Assembly (NCBI GenBank): GCA_954871525.1
Contig: OX940865.1
Location: forward strand, 14,088,606-14,152,605
Origin: Parietaria judaica
Taxonomy: Eukaryota; Streptophyta; Magnoliopsida; Rosales; Urticaceae
DNA: 64,000 nt
Direction: 5' to 3'
The notes beneath the pieces are model-generated. The model was not told the origin of the DNA, did no database searches, and saw only the letters and a list, made by a program, of their open reading frames with translations. The translations under genes were made by a program, and so were the position numbers. Positions 22,545 through 38,036 of the stretch are shown here, piece after piece. Within the stretch, counting starts at the first letter, position 1. Every line of letters begins with the position of its first letter.

Positions 22545-25271
22545 TTAATTAAGTGAATTAATTATATTGATTAGTTAGGGGATCTTCAATCAATTGTATC
22601 TTTCTTCACTTACTATAAATGCAAATACTCAATACACAATGTAGCTCTTTTTCTTTGTAAAAGTGTACCTACTTTCGGATGATTAAAAGGGCAAAAATAC
22701 TCAAGTTATCCAATTGCTGGTGCTTAATTTTTATTTTATTTTTATAAAGAAAAAGTACTTAAATTTAGTAAAATAGCAATTAAATTCATTTAAATATTTA
22801 AACGTTAATTAATATGTGATAGAAATAATTAAACTTAAAGTGAAATTACGTGGAGTTGATCACGGGCCTCTATCGATTTTTTTTTCTTTTTTTTCAATTG
22901 AATATTATACTGAATTTAAATCCATTTCTTATTGCAAAAGCGATTCGGCATTTCGGCTATTTTATTAGTATAGTTGACTGCAATTTGAATACTTTTATTG
23001 TTTCTGATACCCATCCTTATTTAGAATGAAAAAAAAAATTGTATATGAATCTTCAAAATATATGTAGCCACAGATTATAATTAATGAATGAAATTAATTG
23101 TTTTATATATATAGAGGAAGAAAGTGAAGGTTTAGTTTTGTTAATTCAAATGTATGTTTCGTTTATATATTTTTTAGAATAGAAAAAATTGAATGAGAAT
23201 GATCAAGATATATGTAGCTACAAATAACAATTAATGCATCGAAATTGAGTGTATTACTATTAACTAACTAATTAATTAATTAATGCATCGATATTGTTTT
23301 GTGATTAAGCAATTAATTAAATTATCTGATTGATTTGCTAGGATTTTTTCAAATGTAATTTACTTACTAGCAAAAATAATAATTTTTGAATGAAGGAATC
23401 ATCAAAATTAAATAGCATTATTTATAGGTAGAAACCACAATTAATATATGAAATTTGAATTTTTTATATTTATTTTGTTCATCTACTTCCTCTGCCATGC
23501 CTCATGGGCAGGTGTACTAATTTATTACTTTTTTTTATTTTGACTTAATTTATTTTAAATTTTCTCACTCTTATAACTTGAAAATTGAAATCACAAAATT
23601 GTGTTTCCCAATGGTTATGTTGTTTAATGTCTTGTGAGCTATTCTCGCTGATAATTTGATATGATATTTTCACACCTTAACATCTTTATTTAATCTTCCT
23701 TGGATACTTTACTTTTTATTATAATATATATGTATATATATATTTATATAAAATCTCTATTATATCATTAATAAACTATATGGAACATAATATTTTAGTT
23801 GTATAGACTTTGGTCAAATTTATTCTATTTATGCTCAAATCTTCACTAACTGGTGTCCACGTTGATTTTGGTCAAATGTATTCACAAGCTTTATTAAGAT
23901 TCCATTTTTGATTAGTCTATAAATATATATGCCTTCTTTAGTTATTTATTTGTGTATTTAATTATCTTGCTGAAAATGTCAAGCCATGCCATGTTATGTT
24001 ATGGTTTTGAGTTCTGACTTTCGACTATATAACATGTACCTACTTTAGGAAATTGATATAGAAGTATACTATCACTAGAATCGATTAGTTTTATACTTTA
24101 TTGTGATAGCGATTGTGATGCAGCAGCGGGAGTAGAAGTAGATAACTGAACTAGATAAATAAAGGTGGATAGTCGAACTCAATCGGTTATTCGGTGCACG
24201 ACTATCTGATCGAAGCACATTTCTTCGTCTATTGATTCACGAACGAATACTAGATTCTGGACATCTACTCACCGTTGATTCCTGCACAAATGCCATCTCT
24301 CGGGAATCAAACTCGACGCTCACTCACGAGATTAGGATTTGGGGGAAACTTACGAGTGTCTTAATTTTATTTCATTAAAAAACTAAAGATCAATTACAAA
24401 ACAAAGCAAGAAAAATACAAAGAGTCTTTTGTTTCCCGAAATAAAAATGAGAATCAAAGCATAACTAAAAATAAAATAAAAAACAAATATTTCTAAGACG
24501 GAAGTAAATAAACGAGTAATTGAAAGCAAATAATTCAAAGACTGCCACTTGGTAAATCTTCACCTTTAATTCCCGATCTTTCGGTCCATGATTTACGGCA
24601 TCAGATCATATTGTGTCTGTATGTATTATGTTTATGTATGTTAATATGATTATGGTAATTCTTCATACTGGTTTATTGCTTTCTTCATTATGATTCATGA
24701 GCATATATTACGGTCTTTTAACTATGTAGTATAAGCCTATAAGGATTATATCGGCAAAAGTATCTAACTTGTAATCAGTTTCATCGACACGTACTTGAGT
24801 TCCTTAAAAAGGTGTTTAAATTCAATAAATTAATAGTTTCGCTTAAATCTGTACGAATCTGTATCTTAGCACTGGATATTGTTTTGCAACAATCAGAAGC
24901 GGATTACGCATTGTGCGTAAAACATGGCCAGTGCCCAACAATCTTGTTATGCACCCGCTTAAGTCTGGCTCCCTTGGTTAGTTCGTGCCATGGCCACGGT
25001 GGCCCGTGGTCATGCTTTTGTTCAGAAAAACATTTTAAGGCATTTTTGGCCATGTCGAGTTGTCCATCTATGTCTAATGTCAATTTTTGCAGACGAATGC
25101 AGCAAAATAGTTTCGACTTTGAGCTCTAACAAAACATCGAAGTTTCAAATAAGCGTGATGTCATGTCAAGAATTTACTCGTAAGTATTTCAGAGACCAAA
25201 GCTTAATTTAATATAAATTAAAATACGAGTAAATGTAATGGTTACTCTAAGAGACTATTTATCATTACAAA
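22545..25271. other. AT-rich intergenic region with a duplicated gene-tail relic
   Basis: No intact gene is seen. At about 23105-23350 there is a decayed copy of the preceding gene's final codons and 3'UTR (GAGGAAGAA..GAAGGTTT..TTAATTCAA). Similar ATATGTAGCCACA..AATTAATG phrases recur around 23060, 23205 and 23430, suggesting degenerate repeats of roughly 160-200 bp. About 24110-24600 is less AT-rich but not recognisable. A CGGCAAAAGTATCTAACTTG fragment at about 24750 resembles the foldback family. Confidence 0.5.
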
Positions 25272-25782
25272 CAGTGGCGAAGCCAGAAATGTTCGTGAGG
25301 GGGGCGGAAAAAAATTGCAACTTTAAAATAAAACGAGACATTGAAATTAATTATCTATCACAATATAATTGTTCTTTATGAGTTTTTGTGTTATGAAATA
25401 ATTGTCGTCACAACAGTCTTAGATTTTTACGGTTCTTAGGAAAAATTTAATTTCCAAAACTGTGTATATTTTTTAAATTATTAATTAATTGTTACATTCT
25501 CTAATTCTATAATATATATAAAAGTGAATACATATAATACATATTGAAGATGTAGTAAAAGCTATAAAAATATAAGAATCACTGGGAATCGAACTCAGGA
25601 AAGAAGGAAAGAGATGATTTTTTTGAAGAAAAATAGAGGATTTAAAGTGGAGTCACTGCCAGTACACTTAAGGGACAAATACGCACATATATATCATATG
25701 TTAATACATATATAATTATATTATAATATGTATTCATTAATAAATTAAGATGATGAACCGGAATCAAGTGGCTGCGCCCCTG
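25272..25782. mobile_element. Non-autonomous hAT element (MITE) with perfect 8-bp TSD
   Basis: Terminal inverted repeats are CAGTGGCGAAGCCA at the left and CAGGGGCGCAGCCA (reverse complement of the right end), 12 of 14 matching. The 8-bp sequence ATTACAAA flanks it exactly on both sides (25264-25271 and 25783-25790). An 8-bp TSD with CAGNGGCG ends is characteristic of hAT elements. It is 511 bp long with no coding capacity. Confidence 0.9.
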
Positions 25783-25790
25783 ATTACAAA

Positions 25791-26401
25791 CAAAAATGAA
25801 AAAAAAATATATGCTCAGAAAACGTCAATATTACAGGATAAGACATGCTTAAACGACAACAAGTAACTACGACATCGAAATGGTAAAAACAATAAAATGG
25901 ACCAAAATTGGCATGAACAAGGAAAACGACATCGTTCGAGGATAACTCATAAGTTTTTTTTTTTTTTTTTGATAGAAGGATAACTCATAAGTAAACAACA
26001 ATGAACGACAAAGACATCAAAATGGTAAGAGCGAGTACATCAGCTGGTCATGAAACGACGATATAATAAAAACGACAACAGACTTGTAAATTATATGAGA
26101 TAACACAAAATCAGAACGACACTTAAATTTAATGGACAAATGAACGACATTAGTTTTAGAAACAACAAAATATTTCCGAACTACATCATTTCTAATAGAG
26201 TCAAAATGTAAATGGTGTAAGAATTTGGGGGTCATTTGTAAAGAGGACAGGAGAAAAAGAGATTGACAAAAAAAGAAAAAAAAACTCTTAAAAGAACGAT
26301 AGGTCTTGCTCGCTTTCCATTTCCATTCAAAATTTATTTACCATGAGTATTTTTATAAATTTTTGAAAGAATTAAGGGTTTGTATGGCTTTTAGTTCCTT
26401 C
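25791..26401. other. AT-rich spacer between two hAT elements
   Basis: No gene is seen. It contains poly-T/poly-A runs and the duplicated phrase GGATAACTCATAAGT (about 25939 and 25978). Confidence 0.5.
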
Positions 26402-26424
26402 CTTGTATCTAGAGCTGCACGGAT

Positions 26425-26570
26425 CCACCGCGAGTCGACCCCGCGACGAGTCGCGACGCAGTCCTGGAGGTCGCGACGTTCGCGACGCTGAGCGTGAAAA
26501 TCGCGACGCGTCGCGACGCGAGGGCGAAGTCGCGACTCCTGAGGCTCGATCCGCGCACTTGATCCGACGG
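26425..26570. repeat. Left subterminal TCGCGACG array of the hAT element
   Basis: About nine occurrences of the TCGCGAC/CGCGACG core in both orientations fall within roughly 145 bp next to the left TIR. A matching array lies at 28165-28260. In hAT elements such as Ac, short subterminal repeats bind the BED zinc finger of transposase; that role is inferred here. Confidence 0.85.
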
Positions 26571-26820
26571 CCACGATCTCGCCACCTCAGCGATCCGATG
26601 GTTGTAATTTTTTGTGTTTGTTTTGGGCGTAAATCCCTAAATTTTTACCTGAATTTCAATAAAATTTCACCCACCTCAATAATTATTCACCCACCCAACT
26701 ATCTCCTCCAACCCTATAAATACCACCCCTTCCTCCCTCATTTCCTCACCAACAATCTTCCATCTCTCTCTCAAATTCTCAAAGTTCTCTCAATTCTCAA
26801 AGTTCTCAAAGTTCTCTATT

Positions 26821-27805
26821 ATGTCTCGAAGAAGCGGTAATTCCGGGGGTCGAAGGACGGCTAGGAGGTTGGAACCCCAATTTCAACCCATGGCTCCCGG
26901 CCAACCTACGCCCGACGGCTATATCCCCGTTATGCTACCGGCAGAAATTTTTCCTTCCCCACCAAATCCCGATGACCCCGATGATACGGTACGGTCTCTA
27001 CGACCTAGTCTAGTCCGGGCGATGGTCTATCGGGTCTATTTGAAATTACTAACACTTTTACAGAATACGAAAACGACCCAATTATTGCTCCATTGATTCA
27101 AGAAATGGTTGAAAAATTCAAAAGTTATTGGGATCCACCCCCTTTTTCGTATTGCTTCGGTTCTATATTAGACCCTCGTATTATGTTTACGTTCGGTCCG
27201 TTAATGTTAGCAATCGGGAAAAAAACATAGGGGTGGACTACTCTGATTACATTAAGGTTGTTAATGAAGCTTTTTATGAATTGTACAGGGAATACGACCG
27301 GCGGTTCCCACAGTTCAACGTCGAGGCGGAGCGGAGGACAGTGATGGAAAGCCCAACCAAGACCGCTTTAGAGTTTAGCCGGAGACTCAAGCAAAGATTG
27401 GATCGCGGGGAATCATCGAGATCCGGTACGCCTCCGGCACGGACGGACGACACGGACGGCGCACCAGACGAAGTGAAGCGGTACTACGGCCTTCGGATCG
27501 ACGACCAATCAACTGAGTTCGATGTCATCAGGTGGTGGAAGAATGAACGGGAAAGATTCCCGATATTGGCAAGAATGGCGAGGGACATCCTGTCCATCCC
27601 CATTTCAAGCGTTGCATCGGAGAGCGCATTCAGTACAGCTCAGAACATCATCGACGATCGGAGGTCCTCAATAACCAACACACACCTCGAGCAAGCCGTG
27701 GTGTTGAACGATTGGATGTTCCGCAACCCCGTAATCGGCCAACGTTCCGAACCAACCGAGCTTGAGCTTATGACTGAAAGGTTTGAATCATGGTTCCCTG
27801 AGTGA
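26821..27805 (+). pseudogene. hAT transposase remnant (N-terminus joined to C-terminal dimerisation part)
   Basis: The first frame (26821-27096) starts MSRRSGNSGGRRTARR with a Pro-rich linker typical of hAT N-termini. At about 27020-27060 it meets a segment that, in another frame, reads like the hAT catalytic-core region after the active site (NTFTEYENDP, then a SYWDPPPFSY and LDPR block). An A-rich run near 27217-27224 shifts the frame again to the terminal dimerisation domain (about 27230-27805), with WWKNERERFPILARMARDIL, SSVASESAFS and the stop at 27803-27805. The BED finger and the catalytic acidic residues are deleted or absent, so no working transposase can be made. The terminal domain is well preserved. 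Confidence 0.9.
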
Positions 27806-28164
27806 TGCAAAGTTAGCGCCAATAATGATGTGCTCTTTCCTCTCTTGGTTTTTAGTCCCGAAGGAGGGTTTTACAAGAGAGGTTTTAGTGAGGCATCTTG
27901 TAATGTTTACACTGAATATTACAGCTTTCTTCCACCTTATTGTAATATTCACAATGAATAATACAACTCTTTTTTTTAATATCTCGTTTAGTTATATTTA
28001 TTTATTTGTTATTAAATATTTAAAAATAATATTATGTTACAAATTTACATTTTTAACATTTAAATTCGGTTAAAAACTAACAATTAACAAAGTTAAACAT
28101 CGGAATAAAATATACAACTTTTGCCGCAACCCAAAAAAACCCCTATTTCTCTCTCGAGCCAACA

Positions 28165-28260
28165 CGCCGCGACCACATCGCGACCAGCCGCGACCGCACA
28201 CGCCGCGACGCGTTTTCTCGCGGTTTTGGCGACCGAGTCGCGACGAGCCGCGGCGTGTAA
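28165..28260. repeat. Right subterminal CGCGAC array of the hAT element
   Basis: Seven or eight CGCGAC/GTCGCG/GCCGCG units are clustered next to the right TIR, mirroring the left array. This is the most GC-rich non-coding patch of the neighbourhood. Confidence 0.85.
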
Positions 28261-28282
28261 AGTGTGCAGCTCTACTTGTATC

Positions 28283-28659
28283 TCATAACCTAGCTTGGCT
28301 TATGAGCGATTTTTTTTTGTCAATTTGGTTAATTTTCGGCGTGCCTGTTGCAAACCGATGAGAAAAAAAACACACACGATAATTATTGTCGTTTTATGAG
28401 ATATCGAGGTTTCACCAAAATTCGAGGTCGGTTATCGATAACTTTGTAAAATTTTATCGGCAAATATTTTGTCGATAAATTTATCATTAATAAAACTTCA
28501 TCGGCAAACCCATTTTGGTCAGTAAACTCTAAAATCAAACGTTTGGTTTTTCATGAAAACTCGGTAAAATAAATAAATTAATAAATTAATTTGTTGTTCC
28601 AAAACCCCTGAGTTTCTTTGTCTGTCTCAGCTGGCTCGGGACCTCGGAGCTTTCCAACA
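28283..28659. promoter_or_regulatory. Promoter-side spacer of the importin gene
   Basis: About 380 bases lie between the hAT element and the importin ATG, so the transposon sits in the proximal promoter. The sequence is AT-rich with repeated ATCGGCAAA/GTCGATAAA phrases. No firm TATA box was found. Confidence 0.45.
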
Positions 28660-32702
<4,043 letters not shown>

Positions 32703-34906
32703 CATGTACCAAACGCAATTCTATGTTTTTTTTTTGTCTCAATATCTGTTGTACTATAGTGTTCTCTTTTTTTACGGGATCGGAAATTTCGAGTTGTTTA
32801 ACTCTCGAAAGAATTGTAAAAATCATGATTTGTACGGATTGATGTATGTAGATTGCCACAAAGTGTGAGGATTCTTAGTGGATGGTATTATTATTACTAA
32901 TACCCTTTGCGATTATTCTCTGAAAAAACATATTTTTATTATTTATATATTTTATTTCACAAAATAGTAATCCTTCATTTACTGGTTAGTTAAATAGGTG
33001 ATTAAAAGTGAAACAAATTGAGAAAGAAAGTCAAGAAAAAAAAATTCGAAAAACTCTATCAACCAAAAACAACAAAAATCTCTAAATAAACGACAGAAAG
33101 ATAAATGGACACGAATGTAAAAACATAAATCGAATACACGAACATTGAATTAAAACTACGGAAGATCATATGATTATAATCTAAAACGACAACAAATTTA
33201 GAATATAAGTCCCCACAATTTTGATTTTGATTTTGATTTTGATTTTTTACAGATTTTGGGATACATAAAATGAATTACCTACTTATAAAATTGAATCGCC
33301 TAAAATTATAAAGTTTGAATAGGCTAAATTCAACAAAAAATAAATTAGAGAATATATTCTTGAATATTTCACCTTAATAGAGTACAAATATAGTCATAAT
33401 TTTACTTTACGTTTATATAATTTATTGGAATTATACCTTTCAAAAGACTAATAATAAATTACACTGAAATCGGATATTGTTTTGCAAATGAAAATTTATT
33501 CTTGGAAAGGATTGAGTAATGGAGTAAAAACATGGAAGACAATGAGTTATGCTACTGCAGTTAAACAAATATATATATGTATATATATATGTATATGTAT
33601 GTATGTATTTCCCACATATTTAGCACATTCAAAAAAAAAAAAGAGATGATATCGGCAAAAGTATTCAACTTGTAGCTTAGTAAAAAATTGTCATAGTTTT
33701 TATAGTATGTGCTAAATATGTGGAAAATTAATAAAGAATTGCCATAATTTTTACAATATCACTACATTTTATATGAATTTTGTAAGCTAAGAAGCGAAGT
33801 TCCGTTAACTTATAACTCATATTAAAGCATTTATTAATCGGTTTCAAGATTTTCATGACCTATTTTTTTTTTTGAATGAGGTACCGGTATCGACCATGGT
33901 TACAATGGCACTCACATCTGGCTACGAAACCCTAAAAAAGAACACATGTATTGGCATTTATCTCGTACTTGTTATTTAGTTGCATGCTAAATAAGTACAC
34001 GTACACTAGCTAATTATATATATATATAATTATTAATATATATATATATATACATGCATGCCGCATAATATATAAGAAACACCTGCATGTTGCATTGACG
34101 TACTAGTGATTCGGAGTAAAAAACAATGGAATATTTTTGACGGGAGTACATAAAGTCATACAATATACTATACCTAATAACAATTTACGTATATAGTATA
34201 TACATGCACGCGTATATACCCGCCTTATATATAGGCACCAAAATGAAAAAGGGCCCATTATTCATTTTGTAGATTTTGAAAGAGCAAACAAGTGTCTTAT
34301 ACTTAATGTAAATAAAATATTAAATGGAAACATATTATGAAATGAAAATCAATCGTAAACAATAAATTTTATAATTTTAGTTATTATTTAATCAACGCAA
34401 TCAAAATCTTAAAAAACATATATGTCAATCTCTTATTTTGAACAATTTTGGATTGTTTTTTTTTTTTTTTTTTTGACGATTATCCCTTGATAATATTGTA
34501 GTTCTTCTGATTCTGATTGGGATTTATTTTGGTTTGCGTTGTATTTTTAATTCTTTATAAATTCAGCAAAGTAGTCCCACTAATAAATTCAACGACAAGG
34601 ACTTGGCCTTGGAATAACGAAGCTAAATCGATCGAAATCTGTGGTTGAGACAAAACTCCAAAACTAATAATTGTCGGTCAAAGGTCAAAGTTCACTATTT
34701 ATTCCTGAATTTGTGACAATCACATAATTACAAAATCTGCTGATCAGTTAATTACTCACGACACGAGCATGAAATTGATGGCTTCACTTGCCTAAATAAA
34801 AGGGTAATGAGCGACATGACAATGCAATCTTTTCAATTCCATGAGCTACATTTTCAGTATAATATGTTCTTTGTGTTTCTTTGATATTTCTGTTGAATTG
34901 TCTTTT

Positions 34907-34960
<54 letters not shown>

Positions 34961-35520
34961 AATGAGTTGTCAAGCCTAATTCATCGAAATTGATACGAAG
35001 GTTCGATGCAGAATAATCAAGCTAATCGATCGGAGTGAAAATTGATGTTCCAAAAAAATTATAATTTGACTAGAAATTATCTCATATCTTTATAATTAGT
35101 GCACTCATAGCTATATTAATAATTATTGAAAAAAATGATTCCATATCTACTATTTGATTATATATGTTGTGGAAAAATATTGCAATTAAATTAAAATTGA
35201 GATAACATCAAGTAGGTCGAAATATCGAACACTCGAGACGAACGCTCTATCCAATTCCGGGATTTGTTCCGACGTTCGAACGTTACGTAAAACAATTATG
35301 ACCGTTGTGAATATTGAATTCAATTTAATACGTTTAGAACTAATTGTAATTTATTATTAACAGTTATATGATTGATTGGAAATCAGTTCATTCCCTTCGG
35401 TTTCTAAAAAAATTAACGGTGACCTCGACCCTTTCGACACACCGATTGCAAAACCGTCTTCCGAAAACTCTCAAGATACTTTGAATTCACTTCTCAATTT
35501 TTTCACTCCGCGGATTTGAT
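32703..35520. other. AT-rich intergenic region with microsatellites
   Basis: No gene is seen. It contains a TTTTGA repeat at about 33214-33244, ATATGT tracts near 33570-33605, a CGGCAAAAGTATTCAACTTG fragment at about 33652 related to the foldback family, and (AT)n at about 34908-34958. The last 250 bases become less AT-rich toward the open frame at 35.5 kb. Confidence 0.55.
34908..34958. repeat. (AT)n microsatellite
   Basis: About twenty-five uninterrupted AT units. Confidence 0.95.
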
Positions 35521-35535
35521 CTTTTGTGCTTCCCA

Positions 35536-35904
35536 ATGGTTGCTTGTCGCGAGTCTTTGGATAACGGAGTTCAAGGAGTTTCCGTTCGCCGGCGGACTTT
35601 GAAGTGCTACGAAGTCCGCGGCTATCCGGCCCGTTATATCATGGGAAGCTATCGCCTAACGAACCTCAAGCACGTAGAGGAGGCGAATCAAGCTTTAAAG
35701 GAGAGCGTCCAACGCGTCTCGAGAATCACTAACGCTTTCTGTTTTACAGGATATCGACCACTTTTCGGATCAAACCGCAAGCCGATGCTCGTCAAGTTTA
35801 AGAACACATCGATATGTATTCTGATTTTACTCGCTACTGAATTTTTTTTTAATTTGTTTCACATGTATCATCGTATATATAGAATATACCTAACAATATA
35901 TTGA
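35536..35904 (+). CDS. Unrecognised open frame in a GC-richer island (possible gene fragment)
   Basis: The frame opens before an ATG at 35536 and runs to TGA at 35902-35904. Only the first about 280 bases look coding by composition, with balanced codons and GC well above the surroundings; they read MVACRESLDNGVQGVSVRRR and continue through KHVEEANQALKESVQRVSR. The last third is AT-rich and reads as low-complexity hydrophobic residues, so the true end or a splice site may lie near 35810. The other five frames across the island are closed. I recognise no domain. It may be a captured or decayed exon or a lineage-specific gene; evidence for expression is lacking. Confidence 0.25.
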   Translation: MVACRESLDNGVQGVSVRRRTLKCYEVRGYPARYIMGSYRLTNLKHVEEANQALKESVQRVSRITNAFCFTGYRPLFGSNRKPMLVKFKNTSICILILLATEFFFNLFHMYHRIYRIYLTIY

Positions 35905-36499
35905 GGTAAAATACAATTTAGGGAATACTTATTAAGATTTAGTAGAAATGGGAATAAAAAAGGTTCAACTTGTGTTTTGAGTATATATATATATATGTTT
36001 GAATATCGAGTACAGCTTAATTTGACGGGTTTTTGACTGAGTTTGAAGGATATGAATGTCATTTATTTCTTGTTCACTGAAATTGAAACATGTATTATGG
36101 GTATTGTAGCATATATATATGTATAGTATTTATTAATTATATTAATGTACGTTCCTCTAATGAGCTATATACATCCAGCGAAGGACATATTAATTGCATG
36201 CACATCAAAATCAAATTCAATGTAGTTAACGCAAAATTTGTCAACTTTTTACTACAATTGAAAATCCTAGAATTGATGTATAAAATGTTAGCTTTTGGAA
36301 AAATAGGTTGTATATATTTGCCGAAAATGAAATTAGAGAGTATATAAAAGTAAATTTTTTAAAATTATGAGCAACGGATAATTTCGAATTGAACAAATGA
36401 TGACATGTATAAAAATATATTAGCTATTTTTAATAATAATTATAAATAGAAATAAAATAGAGGATATATGAAAGCAAAAATCATTATATATATAACTAT

Positions 36500-37111
36500 T
36501 GTTATGGGTATTTTTTCAAACCCCTATGGCCCAAATTGATCAAAAGCTCCAAAAGTATATGCGCTCTAGAAATGTGCGCGCTATAAATGGGCTTCCTGAA
36601 AATAGGCACTCATGAAATGAGCACCCAAAAATTGGGCGAGCAGAAACGAGCGCGCTTACTTTTTCACAACAATTACTTAATTATTTAGGGGCCGAATATT
36701 TTTTTTAAACTACATAAAGCCCCCTATACACTCCTATAATTAGGAGCTTCAAACTCATTAAAATAGATCTGATCTCATTCGAACTCAGAACTTAAACACT
36801 TCGCCCAAACGCTCCTTGTATCAATGAAACCTCTGTTTTCTCGTTTCTAAACTCTCGACTTTAATACCCGAATAATGTTGAGCGTCGGAGGTGGATACGG
36901 AGACACTCCCTCTGTACCCCTTTAAGTTCACGTTTCTCTCGTTTTTCTCAAAAACAAAGAAAGGAGCGTAGGTTCGAGAAGACATTTCTGGGCTATTGAA
37001 TAGTGAAGAATCAAGCTTCAAGCCAAATCTGACTGCCAAGCGGACATTGAGCCCAGCCCAAAATCAAGACTTGGACCGCTTTAGTGTTGATCTATTTTTT
37101 TGACATTAACA
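36500..37111 (+). mobile_element. Solo LTR, copy 1 of a Ty3/gypsy-like family, with 5-bp TSD
   Basis: Starts TGTTATGGGTATTTT and ends GACATTAACA. ACTAT flanks both sides exactly (36495-36499 and 37112-37116). The R-like part contains CCTCTGTTTTC...AATGTTGAGCGTCGGAG, a phrase common in plant gypsy (Tat/Athila-type) LTRs. The right 300 bases match the second copy at 56892-57633 throughout (AAACCTCTGTTT, TGTTGAGCGTCGGAG, CCAAGCGG, ATTGAGCCC.GCCC, CAAGACTTG). There is no internal coding region, so it is a solo LTR. Confidence 0.92.
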
Positions 37112-37116
37112 ACTAT

Positions 37117-37436
37117 ATTAATGTATACGTATGTTGTTCGTTCAAGTGGTTCAAGTAAATAAGTTTTCTCTTTTAAGAGAATATATATGATAACAATATA
37201 TAATGCATATTCTTAGTTTTTATGGTATGATTTGTTGTGATCATATAAGAAGTAAAGGAGATGAAGATGGTTGATACGAAGAGAATTTTCCTATTTGCCT
37301 AAAGAATATGTTCAGAAAGCCTAATGAGAGAAAGAAAAGAATGAAAGTGAGAGAGAGTAGGTGTGATAAAAATGTGCTTCTTTCAATTATTAACACATGG
37401 ACTTGTCCGGTCCCACTCAAAGAAATTCCAACGCCA

Positions 37437-37482
<46 letters not shown>

Positions 37483-38036
37483 TACAAGTATTATGGAAAT
37501 ATATATATATATATATGTACGCTCTTCATTTTGTAATATTTATATGTAAATAAATTATAATCCATCACTATAAATGACTATTGCCTATGTATTTTATTTT
37601 TATATGACCATCACTTTGTAAAATGAATTTATTACACTATTGATTTATGTGTATACATAAATTAAAATTTGAAGGGAAAAAGTGACTTAAGTGTTTAAGA
37701 AGATGAAACCGTTTTTTTTTTTTTTTTTGCAATTCACAAACATTAATGTCTCAACCCAACACATCCACGTCACTACCTCACAAGTTATTGCTGTGTGGAT
37801 TGAGACGTTTTAATTCCATTTCCCTATAATAAAAAAAAAACACTTAAACAAAACCCTAAATATAACTTCCATTATTATTATTAGTGGTTTCCCTTGTGCT
37901 TCTCTCGTGAACCCTCTCTCTCATTCATTTCATTCTCTCTCTCTCTCATTATATATGACCAAAACCGTTTAGTCTCTTGAAAAACAATTATCTACAATTC
38001 TACATATTACCATCATCATCATTGATCAATATATCC
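37117..38036. other. AT-rich upstream region of the small-peptide gene
   Basis: A (TA)n microsatellite lies at about 37437-37478 with a second ATAT run near 37499-37516. A CT-rich leader (CTCTCTCTCTC around 37935) precedes the peptide ATG. No other gene is seen. Confidence 0.6.

Larger units (their letters stand above)
26410..28274 (+). mobile_element. Internally deleted hAT transposon with perfect TIRs, 8-bp TSD and subterminal octamer arrays
   Basis: Ends are TAGAGCTGCAC and its exact complement GTGCAGCTCTA. The 8-bp TSD CTTGTATC flanks both ends (26402-26409 and 28275-28282). GC-rich subterminal blocks (about 26425-26570 and 28165-28260) are packed with TCGCGAC/GTCGCGA motifs in both orientations, against an AT-rich background. 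A TATAAATA box at 26715-26722 lies about 100 bp before the transposase ATG. The 1865-bp length and broken transposase show a non-autonomous derivative. Perfect TSD and TIRs suggest a fairly recent insertion. Confidence 0.95.

Noticed and set aside
24812..25129. 105-codon Cys-rich open frame
   Set aside because: No signal peptide, no regular Cys spacing, and it lies in repeat-derived intergenic DNA.
25580..25600. tRNA-like GGGAATCGAACTC phrase
   Set aside because: It sits inside the hAT MITE and no cloverleaf can be formed around it.
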